This document shows positions 15,304-24,521 of a DNA stretch of 64,000 nucleotides, in pieces (the stretch's first letter is position 1; every line of letters starts with the position of its first letter). Position numbers and translations under genes: made by a program. The stretch is from UBA4742 sp963785815 (GTDB lineage Bacteria > Actinomycetota > Acidimicrobiia > Acidimicrobiales > Acidimicrobilacustridaceae), in assembly GCA_963785815.1 (NCBI GenBank), contig CAWAWN010000001.1:496001-560000 (forward strand), given 5' to 3'. A model generated the notes under the pieces. It searched no databases and had not been told where the DNA came from. It saw only the letters and a program-made list of their open reading frames with translations.

Positions 15304-17436
15304 GTGACCGACCTGGCGTCGGTAGACACCCCCGCGGCCCCCACGCGCAGCCGCTTCCCCCACTTCCCGGCCCTCGACGGGCTCCGCGGGCTGGCCGTGG
15401 TGGCCGCGGTCTTCTACGACCTGGGCACCCGTTGGGCCAAGGGCGGGCACCTGGGCATCTCCACCCTGTTCACCCTCACGGGCTTCCTGGCCATGGCCAG
15501 CCTGCTGGCCGAGCGCGGCGACGGCCACCCGATCCGCCTGGGTCGCTTCTGGAACCGCCGCATCCGCCACGTCCTGGGCACCTCCCTGGCCGTGCTGGCC
15601 GTGGCCGTCGTGTTCGCCTTCACCGCCGCCGCCGCCATCCAGCGCCACAACCTGGCCGCCGACGGCATCGCCGCCCTGGCCTCGGTGGCCAACTGGCGCT
15701 TCATCGCCAGCCACGCCCCCTTCGCCCCGCCGGCCACGCTCTCGTCGCCCGTGCGCCAGTTCTGGGCCCTGGCCGTGCTCGGCCAGGTGGTGGCCGTCGT
15801 ATCCGTGCTCACCCTGGCCCTGGTCGAGCGCACCGGCTGGACCCGCCAGCGCTTCGGCGCGTTGCTGGCCGGCCTGACGGTGATCTCGACCGGGCTGTGC
15901 ATCCTGCTGCACCACCACGCCGCCCGGGTCCTGTACGGCACCGACACCCGCGCCGCCGAGGTGCTGGTCGGCTGCCTGCTGGCCCTGGTCATCTACGACC
16001 CCCGCGTCACCATCCGCCTGGCCATGCCCGGGCCGGTGCGCGAGACCATCAACGCCGTGGGGGTGGTGGCCGGCCTGGTGCTGGTGGTCCTGTGGATGAC
16101 CGTGGCCCCCACCAACAAGTACCTGCTCATGGGCGGGCTCCTGCTGGTGGCGCTGGTCTCGGCCACCGTCGTGCTGGCCTCGATCGTCCCCCACGGACCG
16201 CTGCCCTGGTTGCTCGCCACCCCGCCCCTGCAGTGGCTCGGACGGGTGGCCATCGCCCTCTACCTGGTGCACTGGCCCGTGTTCGTGTGGGTGGACCACG
16301 CCCACACCTCCCTCACGGGCACCACCCTCATCGCCGCCCGGCTGCTGGTGTCCGCCGTCGCCGCCGTGGTGCTGCAGCTCACCTACGAGCAGGCCCGGTC
16401 CCACGAGCGAGCCCGATCCCGCGACGGTCGCGGCGCCCTGGAGCTGCGCCTGGCCGCCGTCGGGGTGCTGGCCGTGGCGGGCGCCCTGGTGGCGGCCACC
16501 GTCACGGGGCCAGCGGTCGGCTCCACCGTGCTGGAGGCGACCGGCCAGGCGCCCACCACGACGGCGCCCACCACCACCCTGGAGCCGCTGCCGGTGCCGA
16601 CCGTCGCCTTCTACGGCGACGCGCTGGCCTCCACCCTGGAGGCGAGCGCCAAGTCGTGGGCCGCCCAGACCGGCAAGATCAAGGTGGTGGAGGGCGTGGC
16701 CTCGCCCACCTGCGGCATCGACCGCGACGAGCTCATCCAGGACGCGACCGGCGCGGCGGTGCCCATCCCGGCCGAGTGCAGCACGTGGGACACCCAGTGG
16801 GCCACCGCGACCGCCACCAACAAGCCCGACATCGCCGTGGTGGTCACCGGCATCAGCGAGCTGGCCGACCACCGCCAGCCGACCGACACCGCCTTCGTCG
16901 GACCCGGGGACAAGGGCTACGACTACCAGTTGCTGCTGCTGATGCACAAGGCGGTGGAGGCGCTGGCCGCCTCGGGCACCAAGGTGATCTGGCTGAACCT
17001 GCCGAACTTCCAGAGCGGCTCCGGCTCCGCCCTGCAATCCGACCGGGTGGCCGCCTTCAACACGCTGCTCACCTCGCTCGGCCAGGAGCTGCCGGGCCAG
17101 GTGACGGTGGCCGGCCTGGGCTCGTGGGTGGCGGCGAACGGCTCGGCTGCGGCCGAGCCCAGCCACGACGGTTGGGGGGCGGCCGCCGCCAACCACATCG
17201 TGTCCGACTACCTGGCCGGCCAGATCGCCGCGGTGTGGCGCGCGGCCCACACCAACGCGTCCACCACCACCACGACCGCCGCCGCTGGTGCACCCACCAG
17301 CTCCGTCAGCATCCCGCCGGCACCTTCGGGCGTCGATGCCACCACGAAGACCACGAAGACCACGAAGACGACCCGGGCGACCAAGCCGGCCAAGGCATCC
17401 GGGGCCGCCACCACCAAGTCGACCAAGGCCGCGTGA
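15304..17436 (+). CDS. Acyltransferase-3/SGNH-type membrane protein with degenerate catalytic motifs
   Basis: This 710-aa protein has about ten membrane helices (1-400) and an external SGNH-like domain (about 430-640), then a Thr/Lys-rich tail. The plan is that of OafA-type O-acetyltransferases. The essential R-x10-H of the first helix is R28-x10-D39, and the EEQFY motif after HFWSL is absent (QFWALAVLGQVVAVV). The SGNH nucleophile motif GDS is GDA (Ala codon 16621-16623), and the C-terminal D-x-x-H reads DGWG. The downstream paralogue keeps all of these. The frame is intact and long, so this looks like a retained pseudoenzyme and not a decaying gene. The start is GTG. Confidence 0.85.
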   Translation: MTDLASVDTPAAPTRSRFPHFPALDGLRGLAVVAAVFYDLGTRWAKGGHLGISTLFTLTGFLAMASLLAERGDGHPIRLGRFWNRRIRHVLGTSLAVLAVAVVFAFTAAAAIQRHNLAADGIAALASVANWRFIASHAPFAPPATLSSPVRQFWALAVLGQVVAVVSVLTLALVERTGWTRQRFGALLAGLTVISTGLCILLHHHAARVLYGTDTRAAEVLVGCLLALVIYDPRVTIRLAMPGPVRETINAVGVVAGLVLVVLWMTVAPTNKYLLMGGLLLVALVSATVVLASIVPHGPLPWLLATPPLQWLGRVAIALYLVHWPVFVWVDHAHTSLTGTTLIAARLLVSAVAAVVLQLTYEQARSHERARSRDGRGALELRLAAVGVLAVAGALVAATVTGPAVGSTVLEATGQAPTTTAPTTTLEPLPVPTVAFYGDALASTLEASAKSWAAQTGKIKVVEGVASPTCGIDRDELIQDATGAAVPIPAECSTWDTQWATATATNKPDIAVVVTGISELADHRQPTDTAFVGPGDKGYDYQLLLLMHKAVEALAASGTKVIWLNLPNFQSGSGSALQSDRVAAFNTLLTSLGQELPGQVTVAGLGSWVAANGSAAAEPSHDGWGAAAANHIVSDYLAGQIAAVWRAAHTNASTTTTTAAAGAPTSSVSIPPAPSGVDATTKTTKTTKTTRATKPAKASGAATTKSTKAA
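17341..17367. repeat. Three perfect tandem copies of a 9-bp unit
   Basis: The unit accacgaag is repeated three times and encodes TTK repeats in the C-terminal basic tail of the first acyltransferase-like protein. Confidence 0.7.
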
Positions 17437-17445
17437 GCCCCCCGG

Positions 17446-17470
17446 AGGCCACCACTGCCAGTGGTGGCCT
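17446..17470 (+). terminator. Perfect 12-bp-arm hairpin after the first acyltransferase-like gene
   Basis: AGGCCACCACTG and its exact reverse complement flank a single C, giving a 25-nt near-palindrome that starts 10 bp after the stop codon. A U-tract is missing, as is common in high-GC actinobacteria. It may terminate the first gene or bind a protein in front of the second. Confidence 0.55.
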
Positions 17471-17473
17471 GAT

Positions 17474-17503
17474 CCCCGAATTCGGGGGTCGGTTTGGTAC
17501 CGT
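17474..17503 (+). promoter_or_regulatory. 14-bp palindrome and -10-like box before the second acyltransferase gene
   Basis: CCCCGAATTCGGGG (17474-17487) is a perfect palindrome lying where a -35 box would be expected. TACCGT (17498-17503) fits the TAnnnT -10 pattern, and the GTG start is 7 bp further on, so the mRNA could be leaderless. The palindrome is a candidate operator. This reading is tentative. Confidence 0.4.
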
Positions 17504-17509
17504 CGTCAG

Positions 17510-19672
17510 GTGACGCTCGCTGACACCAAGCTGTCGGGCGGCACGGTGCCCGAGCCTGTTGGTGCCCCGGAGCCGGCCACGAAGGGCGTCGAGCCGGTGG
17601 ACGACGCGTCGAGCGTGACGTCGGGTCGCAACCGGTTGCCCCACTTCCCCGGCCTGGACGGGCTGCGCGGGGTGGCGGTCATCGTCGTCCTGCTGTTCCA
17701 TGGCGGCTTCTCGTGGGCCGTCGGTGGCTACCTGGGCGTGTCCACCTTCTTCACCCTGTCCGGCTTCCTGATCACCTCCCTGGTGCTGGCCGAGCGCACG
17801 GTCACCCGCTCGGTCGACGTGCCCCGCTTCTGGGTCCGGCGCATCCGCCGGCTCATGCCCGCGGCCCTTGCGGCGCTGACCCTGGCCGTCCTCTTCGCCC
17901 ACTTCGCCGGCACCGCCGCCCAGCAGCGGAACCTGGCCGGAGACGTGGTGAGCGCGCTGGCCGACGTGGCCAACTGGCACTTCATCTTCTCCCACCAGTC
18001 CTACGCCGACCTGTTCTCGGGCCCCTCGCCGGTGCTGCACTTCTGGAGCCTGGCCATCGAGGAGCAGTTCTACCTGGTGTTCCCGCTGCTGGCCTTCCTG
18101 GTGCTGGCCAAGTGGCGCTGGAACCGCCAGCGGATCGGTGGGCTGTTCGTGGCCCTCATGGCCGCCTCGCTGGGCACCACGTTGTTCCTCGGGTTCTCCC
18201 ACGACCGCATCTACTACGGCACCGAGACCCGCTCCTTCGAGCTGCTGGCCGGCTGCCTGCTGGCCGTGCTGATCTACAGCCGCCGCGTCACCGGGCGCCT
18301 GGCCCGACCCGGGTCACGCCGCACGGCGGTCGCCGTCGCCGGCGCGCTAGCTCTGGCCGTCTGCGTGGTGCTGTGGGCGCGCACCCCCCAGAGCGCCGAC
18401 TGGCTCTACCGGGGCGGCCTGTCGGCCTACTCCGGGCTGTCGGTGCTGATCATCCTGGCCACCATCATCCCCTACGGCCCCGTGGCCGCCCTGCTGTCCA
18501 CCCGGGGGCTGCGGCGGGTGGGCATGCTGTCCTACGGCGTGTACGTGTACCACTGGCCCATCTTCCTGTGGGTCGGTGCCCTGCACCTCGGGCTCGGGCA
18601 ATGGCCGCGCTTCCTGGTCGAGGTGGCGATCACCTGGGTGGTGGCCGTGTGCTCGTACTACCTCCTCGAGCTGCCCATCCGCCGTGGTGAGCTGCCCTTC
18701 GGCCTCACGCGGCAGGGGTGGCGCCGCCAGCTCAACCTGGCCTGGTCGATCCCGGTGGCGTTCCTGTTGGTGGGCGTGGGCGCATTGGCGGTCAGCGCCG
18801 CCGCGCCGCCCCCGGCGTTCGACTTCGCCGCCGCCCAGCGCAAGCTCGACCACCTGGGCTCGGGCACGCCCCGGGCCAAGGCGGTCAAGACGTCCCAGTC
18901 GGGGCCGCTGGCCCCGCTGCCGGTGGCCAAGGTGGGCGCCTTCGGCGACTCGACCGCCCTGGTGGTGGGCAGCGGCATCAACGACGCGGCGGCCTCCACC
19001 GGGGGCGTGGAAGAGGTGACCGGCGGGGCATGGGTGGGCTGCGGGCTGGGCATCGGCGGCGACTACCGCTCGACCGTGGACCCCTCCTACACCGGTCCCA
19101 CCCGACCCGCCTGCAACGCCTGGCCCACCACCTACGCCCGGGTGGTCAGCCAGAACCAGCCCGACCTGGCCCTGGTGCTCGACGCCCCGTGGGACGTGAT
19201 GGACCGCCGACTGGTGGGCGACACCAAGTGGCGCAGCTTCGGTGACCCGGTCTACGACCGGTGGTTCCTGTCGGAGATGGTGCAGGTGGTCAACGTGCTG
19301 AGCGCCGACGGCGCCACCGTGGTGTGGCTGACGTCGCCGCCGGTGAGCAACATCCCGGCCCGCACCACCCGCATGAACCAACTGGTCGAGCAGCTGCCCA
19401 AGCTGCTGCCCGGCAAGGTGGTCGTGCTCGACTTCGCCAAGTACCTCGCGGGCACGGGCAAGGACGCCCAGCTCCGTCCCGACGGCATCCACCTGAGCGG
19501 GCCGGCGTCGGAGCAGGTGGCCAAGACCTGGCTGATCCCGCAGCTGATCAAGATCTGGGGGAAGGTCTACCGGGCTCGTCCGGCCCCGGCCGCCACCAGC
19601 CCGAGCTCGACCACCGCCACCACCGTCGGGCAGGCGGCGCGGGGCACGTCGGACACCTCGACCCGCAACTGA
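17510..19672 (+). CDS. Acyltransferase-3 family membrane O-acyltransferase with SGNH domain
   Basis: This 720-aa protein acylates a cell-envelope or exopolymer sugar, by analogy with OafA/OatA-type enzymes. Membrane helices fill about 50-440. The R-x10-H motif is intact (R53, H64 in LLFHGG), as is IEEQFYLVFP near residue 185. The external SGNH domain starts near 470 with GDS (Ser481) and ends with D658-G-I-H661. The GTG at 17510 was chosen because it fits the -10-like box and starts a normal N-terminus. The frame is open further upstream but without coding character. It is a tandem paralogue of the preceding, catalytically degenerate gene. Confidence 0.88.
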   Translation: MTLADTKLSGGTVPEPVGAPEPATKGVEPVDDASSVTSGRNRLPHFPGLDGLRGVAVIVVLLFHGGFSWAVGGYLGVSTFFTLSGFLITSLVLAERTVTRSVDVPRFWVRRIRRLMPAALAALTLAVLFAHFAGTAAQQRNLAGDVVSALADVANWHFIFSHQSYADLFSGPSPVLHFWSLAIEEQFYLVFPLLAFLVLAKWRWNRQRIGGLFVALMAASLGTTLFLGFSHDRIYYGTETRSFELLAGCLLAVLIYSRRVTGRLARPGSRRTAVAVAGALALAVCVVLWARTPQSADWLYRGGLSAYSGLSVLIILATIIPYGPVAALLSTRGLRRVGMLSYGVYVYHWPIFLWVGALHLGLGQWPRFLVEVAITWVVAVCSYYLLELPIRRGELPFGLTRQGWRRQLNLAWSIPVAFLLVGVGALAVSAAAPPPAFDFAAAQRKLDHLGSGTPRAKAVKTSQSGPLAPLPVAKVGAFGDSTALVVGSGINDAAASTGGVEEVTGGAWVGCGLGIGGDYRSTVDPSYTGPTRPACNAWPTTYARVVSQNQPDLALVLDAPWDVMDRRLVGDTKWRSFGDPVYDRWFLSEMVQVVNVLSADGATVVWLTSPPVSNIPARTTRMNQLVEQLPKLLPGKVVVLDFAKYLAGTGKDAQLRPDGIHLSGPASEQVAKTWLIPQLIKIWGKVYRARPAPAATSPSSTTATTVGQAARGTSDTSTRN

Positions 19673-19688
19673 ACCGACACGCTCGTCC

Positions 19689-22028
19689 TCAGGTGCCGTA
19701 GTCGAGCCAGACCCCTTCGGGCGCCCGCTGGCCCACACCGGGCACCGACCAGTTGCACACCCCGGACGGGAAGACCTGGGCCAGGCGCTGGCGCTGGGCC
19801 GCGGTGAAGGCCACCTGGTAGGTCGCCTTCGAGCTCGGCTCGAGCTGGCACTTCAGGATGTCGTTGCGCTGGGGCGCCCCGGCCGCGGTGCGGGGGTCGC
19901 CGTGCACCGGGTAGGCCTGGGTGCAGGCGTTGGTGCCGTGGTAGGTCTGGGCCCCGCTGACCGTGGTGCCGTCGGGCGTGGTGCAGCGGTCCACCGCGGT
20001 GGACGGTCGGGCTGCACTCAGCTTGGCCGGGGCCGACGGGCTGGTGGGATCGGTCCTGGCCGCGCTCAACCAGTGGTCGAGCAGCACGATCTGGTTGGTG
20101 ACGTTGTTGAGGGCGCCCGTCAGCTGGGCGTCGAGCCCACCCTGGCTGGTCGGGCCCGGGATGGTCCAGATCAACAGGTTGGGGTCGGAGGTGCCGTTGC
20201 GGGTCAGCCGGTCGCGGATCGAGAACTTGCGGAAGCTGTCGTGGATGTCGCCGACCGGGTCGTCGTAGGGGTTGGTGAGGATGATGGGCAGGTTCCACAG
20301 CGCCCCGCCCTCGTCGACCCCGCCTTTGGCGTAGGCGTTGGTGAAGGCCTGGGTGGGGCCGACGGTGCGGGCCGCCACCGGGTTGCCGTTGGGGTCGTAG
20401 CCCCCGACCTGCCGGTTGAGGTCGAGGAACTGGTCGACGGTGATCGCGCCCGAGTTGAGCGCCGCCAGCCCGTACTGGACGCCCACGTTGTCGACCGGTC
20501 GGTAGGCGTAGCCGGTCTGGGGGTCGACGCCCAGCACGTTGACGTTGCCGTCCTGGAGCGTGCAGCGCACGCCCTTGGGGTTGGTGACGGCGTTGAACTT
20601 CTGGTCGGCCGAAACGGTCGAGCCGCAGCTGTCGGCCCGGATCTCCTGGCCGAAGCTGGCCTGCCACAGGTCACAGGTCTGGTCGGTGGCGTGGCCGTTG
20701 ATGGCGGCGCGTTGCGCCGGCGTCAGACCCGACCCGCCCGCCTGGTAGTAGCGGTTCAACAGCGTGCAGTCGCTCACCCCGCCGCTGATGCTGATGGCGT
20801 CGGGGAAGGGCAGCTCGGCGGACAGGGCGTCGAGCAGACCGGGGTAGTTCTGAGCGATCTGGAGCTGCTGGATGGAGCCGCCGGACCCGCCGTCGCCGAT
20901 GGTGAACACCGGATCGCCGTAGGTGTCGATGAAGTGCTGCTTGACCATCGTCGTGACCTCGGCCGACAGCATGGCGTTGCAGGCCGTTTGGAAGGTGTTG
21001 AGGGTCGAGGTGGTGACGGCGTAGCCGAGCGAGAGCAACTTCGGGTCGATGGCGCTGGCGAAGTCCGACCCCTGGCTGTAGGTGGTGCCGCACCCACCGC
21101 CGTAGCGGTAGACCAGCCGTCCGTTCCAGCCCCGCCCGCTGAGGCCGGAGACCGTGGTCCCCGCCAGGGCGGCCGTGGGTTCGGGGATGGCGATCTCGTA
21201 GATGGATCGGTCGATCACACCCTTCTCGTCGACGACGATCCCCGGCTGGGCCTGGCCGTGCACGGTGAGGGTGGCCAGGTCGGCCGGGTGGCTCTGTCCC
21301 GCCGGCAGCGGCTTCACGGTGCCGTCAGTGCTGAGGTATTCGAGCGTGTCCACCGTCGGCACCGAGCAGTCCGGCGGGCTGGACGGGCCCAGACCGGCGT
21401 CCTGGGTCGTGCAGGCGAACGGCGTCTGACCAGGTCCGGAGAAGACCGGGCCGTTGATCGAGTGGTCGGTGACGGTCATCGTGGCGGTCGAACCCGACAC
21501 CGTGGCCGAGACCGTGTTCGCGCCCGGGTGAAGGCCCGTGATGACCCGCTCGTAGTCCGGGAGCGTGGTCACCCCTTCCTGGACGAGCATGCGGGCCGGC
21601 TGCCCGTCGACGCGGAAGGTCACGCCGTCGAGCGAGTGGATGTCGAGACCGGGTGCTGACACCCCGAGGCGCACCTCCCCGCCGCTCACGTAGGGCGCCG
21701 GCGCCGAGAGCGTGGTCAGGACGACCTTGCCGTCGGGCGACGTGGCGGTGGACGTGGGGCCCGACACCTTGGCCGCGGCGGTCTGGGCCGCGCCGGTGGT
21801 CGCCGGGCTGGATCCGGCCGACGAGGACGACCCCGAGCTCGAGCACGACACGGCCACCAGGGCCGCCACCAACCCGATGGCCATGATCGGGCCGATCGAC
21901 GCCCACCACCGCGTTCTGGCGTTGATCCGTACCCCCGGAGGGGCACTTTTCAACGCCGGAACGGAGGACCGGGGGCGTCCGGCGCGGCGGGCGCGCGGGT
22001 CGGGTTGCTCGGGCATGTCCCGTCTCAT
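19689..22028 (-). CDS. DUF6351-like alpha/beta-hydrolase-type lipoprotein
   Basis: This 779-aa exported protein has a basic N-terminus, a hydrophobic helix and a lipobox (VAVSC, Cys62), followed by a Ser/Ala/Thr-rich linker. The rest resembles the DUF6351 family. The segment TIGDGGSGGSIQQ contains a GxSxG nucleophile elbow (Ser382), which suggests an esterase or depolymerase fold. The beta-sandwich-like part at about 110-190 precedes it. Cysteine pairs fit an extracytoplasmic location. The substrate is unknown. The start is 3 bp after the stop of the Thr-rich membrane protein, so they form an operon. An ATG at 22016 is an alternative start. Confidence 0.8.
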   Translation of the reverse strand: MRRDMPEQPDPRARRAGRPRSSVPALKSAPPGVRINARTRWWASIGPIMAIGLVAALVAVSCSSSGSSSSAGSSPATTGAAQTAAAKVSGPTSTATSPDGKVVLTTLSAPAPYVSGGEVRLGVSAPGLDIHSLDGVTFRVDGQPARMLVQEGVTTLPDYERVITGLHPGANTVSATVSGSTATMTVTDHSINGPVFSGPGQTPFACTTQDAGLGPSSPPDCSVPTVDTLEYLSTDGTVKPLPAGQSHPADLATLTVHGQAQPGIVVDEKGVIDRSIYEIAIPEPTAALAGTTVSGLSGRGWNGRLVYRYGGGCGTTYSQGSDFASAIDPKLLSLGYAVTTSTLNTFQTACNAMLSAEVTTMVKQHFIDTYGDPVFTIGDGGSGGSIQQLQIAQNYPGLLDALSAELPFPDAISISGGVSDCTLLNRYYQAGGSGLTPAQRAAINGHATDQTCDLWQASFGQEIRADSCGSTVSADQKFNAVTNPKGVRCTLQDGNVNVLGVDPQTGYAYRPVDNVGVQYGLAALNSGAITVDQFLDLNRQVGGYDPNGNPVAARTVGPTQAFTNAYAKGGVDEGGALWNLPIILTNPYDDPVGDIHDSFRKFSIRDRLTRNGTSDPNLLIWTIPGPTSQGGLDAQLTGALNNVTNQIVLLDHWLSAARTDPTSPSAPAKLSAARPSTAVDRCTTPDGTTVSGAQTYHGTNACTQAYPVHGDPRTAAGAPQRNDILKCQLEPSSKATYQVAFTAAQRQRLAQVFPSGVCNWSVPGVGQRAPEGVWLDYGT

Positions 22029-22031
22029 CTC

Positions 22032-22610
22032 TCAGGTCTTGGTCGTGGTCGTGGTGGTGGACGTGGATGTGGACGTGGATGTCGACGAGCTGCTCGTGGT
22101 GGGGGGCGCCGTGGTGCTGGTCGTGGTCGGCGCCGTCGTGGTGGGGGGCGCCGTGGTGCTGGTCGTGGTCGACGCGGTCGTCGTGGTGGGGGGCGCCGTG
22201 GTCGTGGTGGTCGACGACGACGGCAGCTCGCTGGTGCCGGTGACCGTGGAGGGGCTGGAGGTCGACCCCTTGTGGGTCAGGGCCAGCACGCTCAACACGA
22301 CGGCACCGGCCACCACCAGCACGGCCAGCACGATGACCACGATGCCCAGCGGCGTGGACCACACCGACGGCTCGCCGTCGTCGGGTGGGCCGCCTCCGTA
22401 GCCACCCGTGCCACCCGTGTCCCCCGTGCCAGCCGCGCCCCCGCCGCCGGCCGCGACCGCCGCCCCGGCGGTGGGCGCGGCCACCCCGGGCTCAACCACC
22501 CATTGCGGGGTGGGGCCGGTGGCGCCCCCGGGCATGGCCTGGGTGGGATCGGGGACCGTCGGGTCGGGGACGGGCGGGACGGCCTGGGTGGGCTCGTCGG
22601 CCTCGCTCAT
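22032..22610 (-). CDS. Membrane protein with Gly/Pro-rich N-terminus and Thr-rich outer tail
   Basis: This 192-aa protein has a disordered Pro/Gly/Ala-rich N-terminus, one transmembrane helix (about 87-112) and a low-complexity tail made almost only of Thr, Ser, Pro and Ala. Such tails usually span the cell wall and may be O-glycosylated. No domain was recognised. It stands directly upstream of the DUF6351-like lipoprotein gene (TGA-GAG-ATG junction), so a shared envelope role is plausible. The repetitive DNA of the tail (about 22034-22215) could vary in length by slippage. Confidence 0.75.
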   Translation of the reverse strand: MSEADEPTQAVPPVPDPTVPDPTQAMPGGATGPTPQWVVEPGVAAPTAGAAVAAGGGGAAGTGDTGGTGGYGGGPPDDGEPSVWSTPLGIVVIVLAVLVVAGAVVLSVLALTHKGSTSSPSTVTGTSELPSSSTTTTTAPPTTTTASTTTSTTAPPTTTAPTTTSTTAPPTTSSSSTSTSTSTSTTTTTTKT

Positions 22611-22759
22611 CTCATCCCTCGCTGGCGCGCGCCTCGATGCATGATCCGGCCGAGCCTAGGTCAGGCATGTGACAGCCGACGGCCGGCCCTTTCGGCGGCG
22701 GCGCCTCTGACGGCGAGCATGGCGGCGCCGTCGGCGGCCATCGGACAGGCTGGCAGCAC

Positions 22760-24484
22760 ATGGAAGGACTGCTCCCCATCGACCGCCAGCGCATCCTGCC
22801 CGATGTGCTGGCCGGCCTGACGCTGGCCGCGGTGGCGGCGCCCGAGTGCATGGGCTACGCCACCATCGCCGGCATGCCGGTGGTGACCGGCCTGTACACC
22901 CTGCTGCTGCCGGTGCTGGCGTTCGCCCTGCTGGGCTCGTCGCGCCACCTGGTGGTGGCCGCCGACTCGGCCAGCGCCGCCATCCTCTTCGCCGGACTGA
23001 CCGGGCTTGGGCTGGCCGGCCTCACCCCCGGCTCACCCCGATGGGTGGCCCTGGCCGGCATGACCGCCCTCATGGCCGGCGCCCTGCTGTTGCTGGCCCG
23101 GCTGCTGCGGCTGGGGTTCCTGGCCAACTTCTTGTCCCGCACCGTGCTGGTCGGGTTCCTGGCCGGTGTGGGGGTGCAGGTCTCGCTGTCCCAGCTCCCC
23201 GACCTGCTCGGGCTCCACGTCCACGCCACCACCACCTGGGCCAAGGTGCGGGGCACCGCCACCCACCTGGCGCACGTGAGCCTGGCCAGCCTGGTCGTGG
23301 GCGTGGCCGTGCTGGTGGTGCTGTTCGTGGGCGAGCGGTTCGCGCCCAAGATGCCGGTGGCCCTGGTGGCGGTGGTGGGCGCCATCGTGGTGTCGAAGGT
23401 GGCCGACCTGCCCGCCCACGGGGTGGCGGTGGTCGGCCACGTGCCCCAGGGCCTCCCGTCGCTCAGCTTCCCGAGCGTGGCCCACGGCCAGCTGCTGTCG
23501 CTGTTCACCATCGCCCTGTCCATCTTCGTCATCATCCTGGCCCAGAGCGCGGCCACGTCGTCGAGCTTCGCCGCCGCCCACAACGAGGAGGTGCACGAGG
23601 ACCGCGACCTGGTCGGGTTGGGCGTGGCCAACCTGGTCGCCGGGCTGAGCGGCACCTTCGTGGTCAACGGCAGCCCGACCAAGACCGGGGTGGTGGACCG
23701 GGCCGGCGGTCGCTCCCAGTTGGCGCAGCTGGCCATGGCCGTGGCTGTGCTGATCATCCTGGTGCTGCTGACCAGACCGCTGGGCTGGCTGCCCGAACCG
23801 GCCCTGGCCGCGGTGGTGCTGCGCATCGCCATCGGGCTGATCGACGTCCGCACCCTCAGCCGGGTGGCCCGCATCCGCACCGACGAGTTCGTGGTGGCCC
23901 TGGTGACCGCAGCCACGGTGGTGGCGCTCGGGGTCGAGCAGGGCATCATCCTGGCCGTAGCCGCCTCGCTGGTCATCCACGTGCGCCGCGACTACGCGCC
24001 CCTGGACGCCGTGCTGGTGCGCGATGCCGATGGCGTCTGGGAACCGACCGCCGTGGTCGACGGGGCCCAGACCGCGCCGGGTCTGATCGTCTACCGGTTC
24101 TCGGCCGGCCTGTTCTACGCCAACACCCAGCGCTTCGCCCGGGAGGTGCGCCACCTGGTGACCCACGCCCCGGTGCCGGTGCGGTGCGTCGTCATCGACG
24201 CCCACGCCCTCTCCGACGTGGACTACACGGCGGGGGCCATGCTGGGCCAGCTCGAACGCCGGCTCGACCTGCACGGCACGGCGTTGGTGTTCGCAGCCAT
24301 GGATCCCCGCGTCCACGCCCAGCTCGACCGCTACCAGACGCTGCCCATCGGACCCAGCGGGCGCAGCCGCTTCTACGACCGGTTGGCCGACGCGGTGGCC
24401 GCCTTCGAGCGCGGCGAGATCCCGACCCCCGAGCCGCCCACCGACCCCGACCCCGGACCCGGTCCGGTCGCCGGCCGGAGCTGA
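22760..24484 (+). CDS. SulP family anion transporter with STAS domain
   Basis: This 574-aa protein has a 12-14 helix SulP membrane domain (about 10-405) and a cytoplasmic STAS domain (about 430-560). The typical opening PDVLAGLTLAAVAAPECMGYATIAGMPVVTGLY and the central GLSGTFVVNGSPTKTGV segment are present. SulP proteins carry sulfate, bicarbonate or organic acids. The substrate cannot be told, and no carbonic anhydrase adjoins it (one occurs 22 kb away). There is no convincing ribosome binding site before the ATG. Confidence 0.9.
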   Translation: MEGLLPIDRQRILPDVLAGLTLAAVAAPECMGYATIAGMPVVTGLYTLLLPVLAFALLGSSRHLVVAADSASAAILFAGLTGLGLAGLTPGSPRWVALAGMTALMAGALLLLARLLRLGFLANFLSRTVLVGFLAGVGVQVSLSQLPDLLGLHVHATTTWAKVRGTATHLAHVSLASLVVGVAVLVVLFVGERFAPKMPVALVAVVGAIVVSKVADLPAHGVAVVGHVPQGLPSLSFPSVAHGQLLSLFTIALSIFVIILAQSAATSSSFAAAHNEEVHEDRDLVGLGVANLVAGLSGTFVVNGSPTKTGVVDRAGGRSQLAQLAMAVAVLIILVLLTRPLGWLPEPALAAVVLRIAIGLIDVRTLSRVARIRTDEFVVALVTAATVVALGVEQGIILAVAASLVIHVRRDYAPLDAVLVRDADGVWEPTAVVDGAQTAPGLIVYRFSAGLFYANTQRFAREVRHLVTHAPVPVRCVVIDAHALSDVDYTAGAMLGQLERRLDLHGTALVFAAMDPRVHAQLDRYQTLPIGPSGRSRFYDRLADAVAAFERGEIPTPEPPTDPDPGPGPVAGRS

Positions 24485-24521
24485 GCAAACCGGGCGGAGG
24501 ACCCGGGGCCAGGCCTGGTGA

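Noticed and set aside
14785..17250. 821-codon minus-strand open frame
   Set aside because: It is antisense to the first acyltransferase gene and made of Gln/Gly/His repeats typical of shadow frames in very G+C-rich DNA.
22034..22215. Repetitive stretch as CRISPR or regulatory repeat array
   Set aside because: The repeats are codon repeats for Thr/Ser/Pro in a protein tail, with no constant unit plus spacer.
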